Below, one piece after another: positions 6,871 through 11,607 of a DNA stretch of 11,607 bases. The translations under genes and the position numbers were made by a program. Within the stretch, counting starts at the first letter, position 1, and each line of letters starts with the position of its first letter. The notes under the pieces are model-generated. The model was not told where the DNA came from. It did not search any database and saw only the letters and a list, made by a program, of their open reading frames with translations. Source of the stretch: Opitutia bacterium (lineage in GTDB: Bacteria; Verrucomicrobiota; Verrucomicrobiia; Opitutales; Coraliomargaritaceae); the NCBI GenBank assembly GCA_003503355.1, contig DOCS01000252.1, positions 1-11,607 of the forward strand, given 5' to 3'.

Positions 6871-7605
6871 ATGTCCGACACACCACCACTCGTTTATCTC
6901 ATCTACGGCATCCCCGGCTCCGGGCGACGCGAGGTCCTATTTGACCTGATCGATGGCGGGATCGATGCCAAAGAACAAGTGCTCTACTTCCGTCCCGAAG
7001 ACGAAGCCAGCACGCCGTTCGACGAGCAGCTCGAAGCCCTCGACAACGTCAGCGTCGTCAGTTGGAAGCTCAGCGATGCCAAGGTCACCCATGGACCGAT
7101 CAACGCGGCGCCGGACAAAATCATTTTCCTAGCTCCCGGCCGCAGCGACCCAGCGGATGCCGCCGAGGCACTCAAGACCTGGGTCGATCACAACGACTGC
7201 GAGCTGGCACGCATCCTCACGGTCACGCATTGCGCCTTTCTGTCCGAGCACCCCAAAGCGAAAGCGTGGTTCGATTCCTGTATCCACTTTTCAGATATCG
7301 TGCTGCTAAATCGCCGCGAAGACGTGAACAACAAGTGGATCAAAGATTTCGAGGACGGCTACCACAAGCAATTCTCCACTGCCCGCTTCTTGTTAATTAA
7401 AAAAGGCCGCGTGGCCAACCCGCTCGAAGTCCTCAACCCTGAAGCACGCCGCATCTCGCTGTATTTCGACGAACTCATTCCGATCGAAGACGACGAATTC
7501 GAAGACGACGAACAGCCCGAAGACACCAAGCCCGACAAATACATTGAGCGCCTCGAAAGCGGCCTGCGCGCGTACCCCGTGCCCGACATTCAAAAAGTGC
7601 TCTAA
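6871..7605 (+). CDS. CobW-like P-loop protein with degenerate nucleotide-binding motifs
   Basis: 244-residue cytoplasmic protein whose layout follows the CobW/YjiA GTPases (G3E family). A first strand and loop, VYLIYGIPGSGRREV (8-22), stands where the P-loop should be. DKIIFLAPGRSDP (82-94) matches the family's D-x-I-I-E-T-S-G-x-x-D-P segment. FSDIVLLNRREDV (140-152) is at the place of the guanine-specificity NKxD motif, followed by an NPEA segment (189-192) like the usual NP-x-A. Key residues differ: Arg19 replaces the P-loop Lys, Arg20/Glu21 replace Ser/Thr, the catalytic Glu of ETSG is Leu, and NRRED replaces NKxD. The CxCC metal motif is absent. The C terminus has an acidic EDDEFEDDEQPED stretch built on a 12-bp direct repeat (7486-7497, 7501-7512). 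Nucleotide binding is doubtful. ATG at 6871 is chosen; the frame is open further up but only inside aroC. Confidence 0.75.
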   Translation: MSDTPPLVYLIYGIPGSGRREVLFDLIDGGIDAKEQVLYFRPEDEASTPFDEQLEALDNVSVVSWKLSDAKVTHGPINAAPDKIIFLAPGRSDPADAAEALKTWVDHNDCELARILTVTHCAFLSEHPKAKAWFDSCIHFSDIVLLNRREDVNNKWIKDFEDGYHKQFSTARFLLIKKGRVANPLEVLNPEARRISLYFDELIPIEDDEFEDDEQPEDTKPDKYIERLESGLRAYPVPDIQKVL

Positions 7606-7643
7606 AGCAACGAAGCAGCTCGCACAGACTGCTCCATTGCTTT
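7604..7643 (+). terminator. Likely intrinsic terminator after the CobW-like gene
   Basis: AAAGCAA (7604-7610) pairs with TTGCTTT (7637-7643). Inside, after a 3/3 internal loop, AGCAG (7614-7618) pairs with CTGCT (7629-7633). The stem base contains the stop codon's last bases and ends in TTT followed by AAATTAA. The T tract is short, so strength is uncertain, and the next gene starts only 10 nt later. Confidence 0.45.
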
Positions 7644-7653
7644 AAATTAAACT

Positions 7654-8403
7654 ATGGAAAACGGAGTCTGGATTGTCGCACATCGCGGTGCGTCGGCGTA
7701 TGCGCCCGAGAATACGCTCAACGCCTTCGAACTGGCTTGGCAGATGGGAGCCGATGCAATCGAAGGTGACTTTCGAATCACTGCAGATGGGCAAATCGTC
7801 TGCATACACGATGCATCAACACAGCGCCTAGCGAGCGAAAACCTGCCGATTGAAACGACCAACTATGCCAGATTGCGCGAAGTGAATATCAGGCACTCGT
7901 TCCAAGCAGATGCCGCCGCTGCGCACATTCCGCTGCTGAGCGAAGTCATGGATACCGTGCCAATCGGCAAGAAACTCTTCATCGAACTGAAAAGCGGCCC
8001 TCGAATCGTCACGCCACTGATCGAAGTGCTCAACGCAAGCGACTTGGCTGTGGAGCAAATTATCCTGATCACATTTAACGCCGACGTGCTCGAAGCGATC
8101 CGGCAATCGGCCCCGCACTACGCGACCGGCTTGATCGTAAAATTCCACACCAGCTTGAACGGAAAACTGGTTCCGAATCTGCAGACCACTTTGGGCAAAG
8201 CCAAAAAACTGGGTTGCGGCCACTTGCATGTCGGCGCCGAGCCATGGCTGCCTCAAGACCTTGGCGAACAAACCAATGCACACGGCCTACAACTCCACAC
8301 TTGGACAGTCGACACCACCGAGCTGTGCCATGCGATGCGTCGACTCGGCGTGCAAAGTATCACCACCAACAAGCCGGACGCCATCCGCGCAGCGATTCGC
8401 TGA
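7654..8403 (+). CDS. ugpQ: Glycerophosphodiester phosphodiesterase
   Basis: Hydrolyses glycerophosphodiesters from lipid turnover to sn-glycerol-3-phosphate and an alcohol, using a divalent metal; TIM-barrel GDPD family. The 249-residue protein has no signal peptide, so it is the cytoplasmic UgpQ-like type. Conserved positions are present: AHRGASAYAPENT (9-21; catalytic H10, R11 and metal ligand E19), EGDFR (37-41; metal ligands E37 and D39), CIHD (50-53; catalytic H52), and FIELK (109-113; E111 and K113). HTWTVD near 215-220 is the usual C-terminal substrate segment. The ATG at 7654 lies just after the probable terminator at 7604-7643, so the gene likely has its own promoter or a read-through one. 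No transporter genes accompany it. Confidence 0.92.
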   Translation: MENGVWIVAHRGASAYAPENTLNAFELAWQMGADAIEGDFRITADGQIVCIHDASTQRLASENLPIETTNYARLREVNIRHSFQADAAAAHIPLLSEVMDTVPIGKKLFIELKSGPRIVTPLIEVLNASDLAVEQIILITFNADVLEAIRQSAPHYATGLIVKFHTSLNGKLVPNLQTTLGKAKKLGCGHLHVGAEPWLPQDLGEQTNAHGLQLHTWTVDTTELCHAMRRLGVQSITTNKPDAIRAAIR

Positions 8404-8545
8404 AGCGAGAGACAGTGAGTTGCAGTGCTTGCTGCAAGGCACCGTGATGCTCGAAAATCGCCATTGGCCTCTGCAGGTTAGCCAAACACAGCGGATCAAA
8501 AAATAGTGTCGCCCCCGATCCATGCGTCCGACTACATTTTGCAGC

Positions 8546-9427
8546 ATGAAAAGTATGACTGGATTTGGCCGTGGTGCCGCAAACGCGCCGGAACACGATG
8601 TACGCATCGAAGTGGAGCTCACTTCGGTAAACCGTAAAACGCTGGACGCTCAGGTTTCTGCTCCGCGCGAATGGAACGGTCTGGATCAGCAGTGCAACAC
8701 GTGGCTGAAGGGCGCGTTCCAGCGCGGACGCGTTAACATTCAGATCAAGGTCGAATCGACCGAAGGCCAGCAAGCAGGCCTGGCGTGGGGCGCCAAAAGC
8801 ATGGACGAAAGCTTAGAACGCCTGCGTACGTATGCGCATAGCCGCGAGCTGCCGTTTACGGTCGACAGCCATTTATTGCTCGATCTCGCAAAAACATTGA
8901 AAGACAGCTCGGGCTTACCGGACTGGCGGGAGATCGAAGCGCCAATCAAATCCGCGTTCGACCAGGCGCTTGCCGACATCGATGCTATGCGCCTCAAAGA
9001 AGGCCAAGCGTTGGCTCAAGACCTCCGCCAACGCATTCGCGAACTCGACACACTGTGCGAACAGATCGCAGCCCACGCCGAAGAGACCGTCCCCGCTTAC
9101 CGCGACACGCTGCTGGAGCGCTTAAAGCAACTTAAACTGGACCTCGACCTCAGCGATGAACGCGTACTCAAAGAAGTTGCGCTCTTCGCCGACCGTTCAG
9201 ACATCAGCGAAGAAATCACGCGCCTAAAAAGCCACTTCGAACAATTCAATGAATTGCTCGAAGCCGACGAAGCCAGCGGCCGAAAGATGGACTTCCTCTG
9301 CCAAGAAATCCACCGCGAGTTCAACACCACTGGTAGCAAGTCCTCGCCAATTGAAATCACCCGCGCCGTGATCGAAGGCAAGAACGGCCTAGAGCGCATC
9401 CGCGAGCAAGTGCAGAATATTGAGTAA
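8546..9427 (+). CDS. yicC: YicC/YloC family endoribonuclease
   Basis: Member of the YicC family, shown in E. coli and Bacillus to be an endoribonuclease; cytoplasmic. The 293-residue product begins with the family hallmark [10 protein letters not shown] and ends with the hallmark [20 protein letters not shown], finishing in REQVQNIE. The N-terminal YicC domain covers about 1-155 and the C-terminal domain about 210-293, joined by a helical, charged segment. The frame is open to an ATG at 8522, but the start at 8546 matches the family N terminus. In many bacteria yicC is followed by gmk and rpoZ; here it is followed by the ACT protein gene instead, so that linkage is lost. The 142 nt before it hold only a small hairpin (TTGCAG/CTGCAA, 8420-8437). 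Confidence 0.95.
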   Translation: MKSMTGFGRGAANAPEHDVRIEVELTSVNRKTLDAQVSAPREWNGLDQQCNTWLKGAFQRGRVNIQIKVESTEGQQAGLAWGAKSMDESLERLRTYAHSRELPFTVDSHLLLDLAKTLKDSSGLPDWREIEAPIKSAFDQALADIDAMRLKEGQALAQDLRQRIRELDTLCEQIAAHAEETVPAYRDTLLERLKQLKLDLDLSDERVLKEVALFADRSDISEEITRLKSHFEQFNELLEADEASGRKMDFLCQEIHREFNTTGSKSSPIEITRAVIEGKNGLERIREQVQNIE

Positions 9428-9563
9428 GCGAGCCACCGTTCGTTATGCGGATGTGGTCTGCGTAGAATACATCACCCCGATGTTTGGAAGTATTTTTAGC
9501 CTCACAAGGTCGGACCTGAAATGTTATAGAAAACACGTGCAAGCGAGCCCGATATGCGTATCT

Positions 9564-9569
9564 TATAAT
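9564..9569 (+). promoter_or_regulatory. Perfect TATAAT -10 box, probable leaderless start
   Basis: TATAAT ends 5 nt before the ATG at 9575. With the normal 6-8 nt to the transcription start, the mRNA would begin at or next to the start codon, so the ACT gene is probably translated from a leaderless transcript. No convincing -35 box lies 16-18 nt upstream, and there is no Shine-Dalgarno sequence. Confidence 0.45.
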
Positions 9570-9574
9570 CTATC

Positions 9575-10036
9575 ATGTCAACTGAAGTGATGCGCAGACC
9601 TGGAGCATATCGTCCGGTCATTCAATTTTCGATCCACGCCGATAACAAAGTCGGCCGCCTCAATGAAATCGTGGGCCTACTCTCGGTTCATGAGGTGCAC
9701 ATTATGGCGTTATCGATTCTAGATACAACCGATAGCTCAATCATACGCCTTATCGTCAACTATCCCGAAGAAGCGCAAAAGCTGCTCATCGAGCATCAAT
9801 TCTCCTTCGTTCAAAGCGAACTGATAGCGGTCGAACTCGCCAGCGAGTCCGACATCAAGCGCATCACCTGCGCACTCGTACAGGCGGAAATAAACATCCA
9901 CTATACCTATCCATTTGTCTCACGTCCGAATGATCGCTCTGCATTGGCAATCAGCCTCGAAGACAACGACCTAGCAGCCGACACGCTGGCACGACACCAG
10001 CTCAGGATCATCGGACAAGACGACATCGCCCGCTAA
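9575..10036 (+). CDS. Tandem ACT-domain protein
   Basis: 153-residue cytoplasmic protein with two successive ACT domains and no enzyme domain. The first (about 14-79) has the clear pattern: strand [21 protein letters not shown], then [11 protein letters not shown], then [17 protein letters not shown]. The second (about 81-149) is more diverged and lacks the usual glycine-containing loop between first strand and helix ([21 protein letters not shown]), but keeps the [11 protein letters not shown] strand and the [18 protein letters not shown] ending. Stand-alone ACT proteins normally bind amino acids or related ligands and act as regulators; the ligand cannot be told here. The start at 9575 follows the TATAAT box; a second ATG at 9590 is an alternative. 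The gene stands alone between yicC and the TetR-type gene. Confidence 0.85.
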   Translation: MSTEVMRRPGAYRPVIQFSIHADNKVGRLNEIVGLLSVHEVHIMALSILDTTDSSIIRLIVNYPEEAQKLLIEHQFSFVQSELIAVELASESDIKRITCALVQAEINIHYTYPFVSRPNDRSALAISLEDNDLAADTLARHQLRIIGQDDIAR

Positions 10037-10142
10037 CCGAAGCGAGTAAGACGTCTGCATCGAATGTTGATTACTAACAAAATATCAGTTTTAAGCAAAG
10101 CTTTCCTTGCGACCTACAATAAAAATACTCTAGGTTGGTTTA

Positions 10143-10769
10143 ATGCCCCAAACGAGATCACGCCCCAAGACCGAAGGAAAATTCCTCAAAGCTGTGCTGG
10201 AATTGGTCGCAAACGAAGGCTGTAGCGCACTCGGCATCAATGCGGTTGCGCACAAAGCAAGCGCAGACAAAGTATTAATTTACAGATACTTCAACAACTT
10301 GAACGGCCTACTCGAGCGGGTCGCCGAGAGTCGTAACTGGATGCCAACAGTGAGCGAAACCCTGAGCTCACTCACCCTCTCAGAAGATATCCAGGGCGCA
10401 GATGCGCTGGATCAAGTCGCACGACTGCTGATTCGCCACATACGATCGGATAAAACAACCCATCAACTCGTTTGCTGGCGCAATGCCGATAAAAACCCCT
10501 TAACGGATTATTTTTCAAACGAGTGGCAGGCCTTCTGGCGCGAACTCCCCGGCACCTTGTCCATTGGCTTGGACTATGAATCGCGTGAAAATTGGAAACG
10601 AGCCTGTTCCCTGACGGCACTGATTGTCGAGGCCGAGCTTTGCGGCAAACCCGTCGATTTCAAATGCTTGAATCTATTCGCAAAAGACATCCGTACTGGG
10701 CAGCTCTCCCAGGACGACAGCGCGCGCAGCGCCCCCGTCGACGACCAACTGCCGACTAATTTGCTATAG
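10143..10769 (+). CDS. TetR/AcrR-type transcriptional regulator
   Basis: 208-residue DNA-binding regulator. The N-terminal domain follows the TetR pattern: helix KFLKAVLELVANEG (13-26), helix-turn-helix GINAVAHKASADKVLIYRYF (31-50), then NNLNGLLERV (51-60). The C-terminal ligand and dimer region (about 70-190) resembles no sequence I recognise, as is usual for the family. ATG at 10143 has an AGGT-containing stretch about 8 nt upstream, one of the few Shine-Dalgarno-like sites in the window. The 106-nt gap before it is AT-rich, with TACAAT at 10115-10120 as a -10 candidate and imperfect dyads (near 10068-10080 and 10094-10109) that could be an autoregulatory site. Its target is unknown; neither neighbour is an obvious efflux gene. 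Confidence 0.82.
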   Translation: MPQTRSRPKTEGKFLKAVLELVANEGCSALGINAVAHKASADKVLIYRYFNNLNGLLERVAESRNWMPTVSETLSSLTLSEDIQGADALDQVARLLIRHIRSDKTTHQLVCWRNADKNPLTDYFSNEWQAFWRELPGTLSIGLDYESRENWKRACSLTALIVEAELCGKPVDFKCLNLFAKDIRTGQLSQDDSARSAPVDDQLPTNLL

Positions 10770-10781
10770 CGAAAATTCGCT
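10768..10781. repeat. 14-nt palindrome at the end of the TetR-type gene
   Basis: AGCGAAAATTCGCT begins inside the TAG stop codon and is a perfect palindrome. It can form a short hairpin, but the following CCCCAC is not a T tract, so it is at best a weak terminator or an RNA end stabiliser. Confidence 0.3.
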
Positions 10782-10935
10782 CCCCACATGGCGCGCCAAT
10801 CGGCGTGAGCGCGCTAGCCCAGGCTACCCACCAGCAACTGCAACCGACCTAGCAGCAAGCGACACAATAGCCAACGTAGCATCCTGCCGCATGACCACGA
10901 CGGCCGCGGCACGCCCACTGGTGGCAGATTCCTGA
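10782..10935. other. Intergenic stretch without recognised gene
   Basis: GC-rich sequence between the TetR-type gene and the thiamine-switch promoter. Both strands are broken by stops and contain only very short frames. I see small dyads (TAGCC/GGCTA at 10815-10826 and CCAC/GTGG near 10913-10923) and nothing else I can support. Confidence 0.5.
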
Positions 10936-10963
10936 TTGACAAGGCACGGCCCTTCCTTATTTC
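10936..10963 (+). promoter_or_regulatory. Promoter of the thiamine-switch transcript
   Basis: A perfect -35 box TTGACA (10936-10941) is followed after 16 bp by TATTTC (10958-10963), a weak -10. Transcription would start near 10970, exactly where the first riboswitch stem begins, which supports the assignment. Confidence 0.5.
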
Positions 10964-10970
10964 CTGAACG

Positions 10971-11078
10971 CCTTCCTTAGGGGTGACCTAGCATGGGTCT
11001 GAGATGCTTCCTTGCACTACGCACAGAAACGATCCCTTCGAACCTGATCCGGTTGACACCGGCGTAGGAAAAGGAAGG
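10971..11078 (+). ncRNA. TPP (thiamine pyrophosphate) riboswitch, THI element
   Basis: The aptamer senses thiamine pyrophosphate in the nascent mRNA and normally lowers expression when it is bound. Helices can be traced: P1 CCTTCCTT (10971-10978) with AAGGAAGG (11071-11078); P2 AGGGGT (10979-10984) with ATCCCT (11032-11037); P3 GACC (10985-10988) with GGTC (10996-10999); P5 CCGGT (11049-11053) with ACCGG (11058-11062). The conserved pyrimidine-binding CTGAGA (10999-11004) and the GAACCTGATC (11040-11049) and GCGTAGGAA (11062-11070) blocks of the pyrophosphate arm match the THI-box consensus well. A roughly 25-nt optional P3a insert lies at 11005-11029. It precedes a TonB-dependent receptor gene on the same strand. 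The 3' half also pairs in an alternative way (see the separate observation). Confidence 0.95.
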
Positions 11079-11122
11079 GATCGCTCCGATTGGGGTGCTC
11101 CCACCTTCCGCCGCCAGAGGCC

Positions 11123-11150
11123 GGATCTCAAACAACACTGATTGAGATCC
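11123..11150 (+). promoter_or_regulatory. 9-bp hairpin ending 2 nt before the receptor start codon
   Basis: GGATCTCAA (11123-11131) and TTGAGATCC (11142-11150) form a perfect 9-bp stem with a 10-nt loop, and ATG begins at 11153. The only purine-rich ribosome-site candidate, TTGAGA, is inside the 3' strand. It lacks a T tract, so it is better read as an initiation-blocking hairpin than a terminator: the likely expression platform of the upstream TPP riboswitch. Confidence 0.6.
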
Positions 11151-11152
11151 AA

Positions 11153-11607
11153 ATGAAACACATACAAGTAACACTCGCCTTCGCAGCCTTCGCGGCTGGC
11201 CTGAACGCGCAAACGGCATCGCAAGCCCCAACGGGCACCGAGCCAGCAGTATCGCAACTGCCGACCACCATCGTCACCGGCGACCTGTGGCAATCCGAAC
11301 TCGAACGCACCACCGCCAGCGTCACGGTCATCGATGACACGCGCCTCGCGACCAATGGCGTGCAACACTTTGAGGACATCGTAAACGCGATCCCCAATCT
11401 CACCTGGACCGGCGGCAGCTCCCGCCCGCGCTACATTCAGATCCGCGGCATTGGTGAAAACTCGCAGTTCGAGGGCGAAACACCCGACTCTGCGGTACGC
11501 TTCCTAATCGACGACCTAGATCTCACCGGTTTGGGCACGGTCGGCAACCTGTTTGACGTGCAACAAGTCGAAGTGCTGCGCGGCCCACAAGCCGGCGCCT
11601 TTGGTGC
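11153..11607 (+). CDS. TonB-dependent outer-membrane receptor, N-terminal part (probable thiamine importer)
   Basis: The frame from ATG at 11153 is open to the window edge (151 codons). It starts with a signal peptide (MKHIQ, then VTLAFAAFAAGLNA, cleavage near LNA-Q, residue 19-20). A TonB-box-like segment TTIVTGD follows at 38-44, then the plug domain: VTVIDDTRLATNGVQHFEDIVNAIPNL (57-83), RYIQIRGIG (93-101), VRFLIDDLDLTG (115-126) and VEVLRGPQAGAFG (139-151), all standard family landmarks. The barrel lies outside the window. Placement behind a TPP riboswitch makes thiamine, or a precursor or phosphate of it, the likely substrate; TPP-regulated TonB receptors are known in other Gram-negative bacteria. 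The receptor sits in the outer membrane and needs TonB-ExbB-ExbD energy. Confidence 0.92.
   Translation, partial: MKHIQVTLAFAAFAAGLNAQTASQAPTGTEPAVSQLPTTIVTGDLWQSELERTTASVTVIDDTRLATNGVQHFEDIVNAIPNLTWTGGSSRPRYIQIRGIGENSQFEGETPDSAVRFLIDDLDLTGLGTVGNLFDVQQVEVLRGPQAGAFG

Noticed and set aside
5820..6881. Long minus-strand frame (353 codons) opposite aroC
   Set aside because: It is a shadow of chorismate synthase, whose three signatures on the plus strand leave no doubt; the minus product has no recognisable domain.
9469..9496. ACATC-ACCCC-GATGT hairpin followed downstream by ATTTTT as a terminator for yicC
   Set aside because: The stem is only 5 bp and the T run starts 8 nt after it, too far for a convincing intrinsic terminator.
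9426..9549. AAGCGAGCC 9-bp direct repeat (9426-9434 and 9541-9549)
   Set aside because: Short, without symmetry or link to promoter elements; likely chance.
10950..10958. CCCTTCCTT as an alternative P1 strand for the TPP riboswitch (9 bp with 11071-11079)
   Set aside because: It falls inside the spacer of the predicted TTGACA promoter and so is probably not transcribed; the copy at 10971-10978 is the P1 strand.

Overview
The window looks like a chromosomal stretch of a moderately GC-rich Gram-negative bacterium. I infer Verrucomicrobiota, probably Opitutae-like. The grounds are the mix of genes, the TonB/lipoprotein envelope genes, the general lack of Shine-Dalgarno sequences, and an intergenic repeat of the nested-palindrome type. 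No rRNA or other marker gene is present to prove the assignment, and there are no tRNAs, CRISPR arrays, insertion sequences or phage genes.

Left part (1-2524): nucleoside and deoxyribose catabolism. A purine nucleoside phosphorylase (cut by the window edge) and a thymidine/pyrimidine phosphorylase lie in tandem on the minus strand. Deoxyribose-phosphate aldolase (deoC) diverges from them across a 113-nt promoter region. Together they split nucleosides into bases and (deoxy)ribose-1-phosphate and cleave deoxyribose-5-phosphate to central metabolites. The mutase that joins the two steps is not in view.

Middle-left (2525-4741, minus strand): a three-gene envelope unit, read right to left. It encodes an uncharacterised 165-aa protein, a lipoprotein with a SecD-P1-like domain, and a secreted M23 metallopeptidase. 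A weak minus-strand terminator candidate and a doubtful 37-codon basic ORF lie in the convergent gap to deoC.

The 4742-5040 gap between divergent units carries three stacked non-coding structures: a pair of inverted REP-like hairpins with compensating base changes, a CGTACG palindrome pair, and a five-unit 7-bp TTCGA tandem array.

Middle (5041-9427, plus strand): an isochorismatase-like cysteine hydrolase, chorismate synthase (aroC), a degenerate CobW-like P-loop protein, a glycerophosphodiester phosphodiesterase and the YicC endoribonuclease. These are mainly housekeeping genes.

Right part (9575-11607, plus strand): a tandem-ACT regulatory protein with a TATAAT box so close to its ATG that its mRNA may be leaderless, then a TetR-type regulator. 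The last element is a thiamine pyrophosphate riboswitch with its own TTGACA promoter, controlling a TonB-dependent outer-membrane receptor that runs off the window. The receptor is therefore very likely a thiamine (or thiamine precursor) importer. The riboswitch leader contains a perfect 10-bp alternative pairing and a 9-bp hairpin ending 2 nt before the start codon, which together suggest a switching mechanism.
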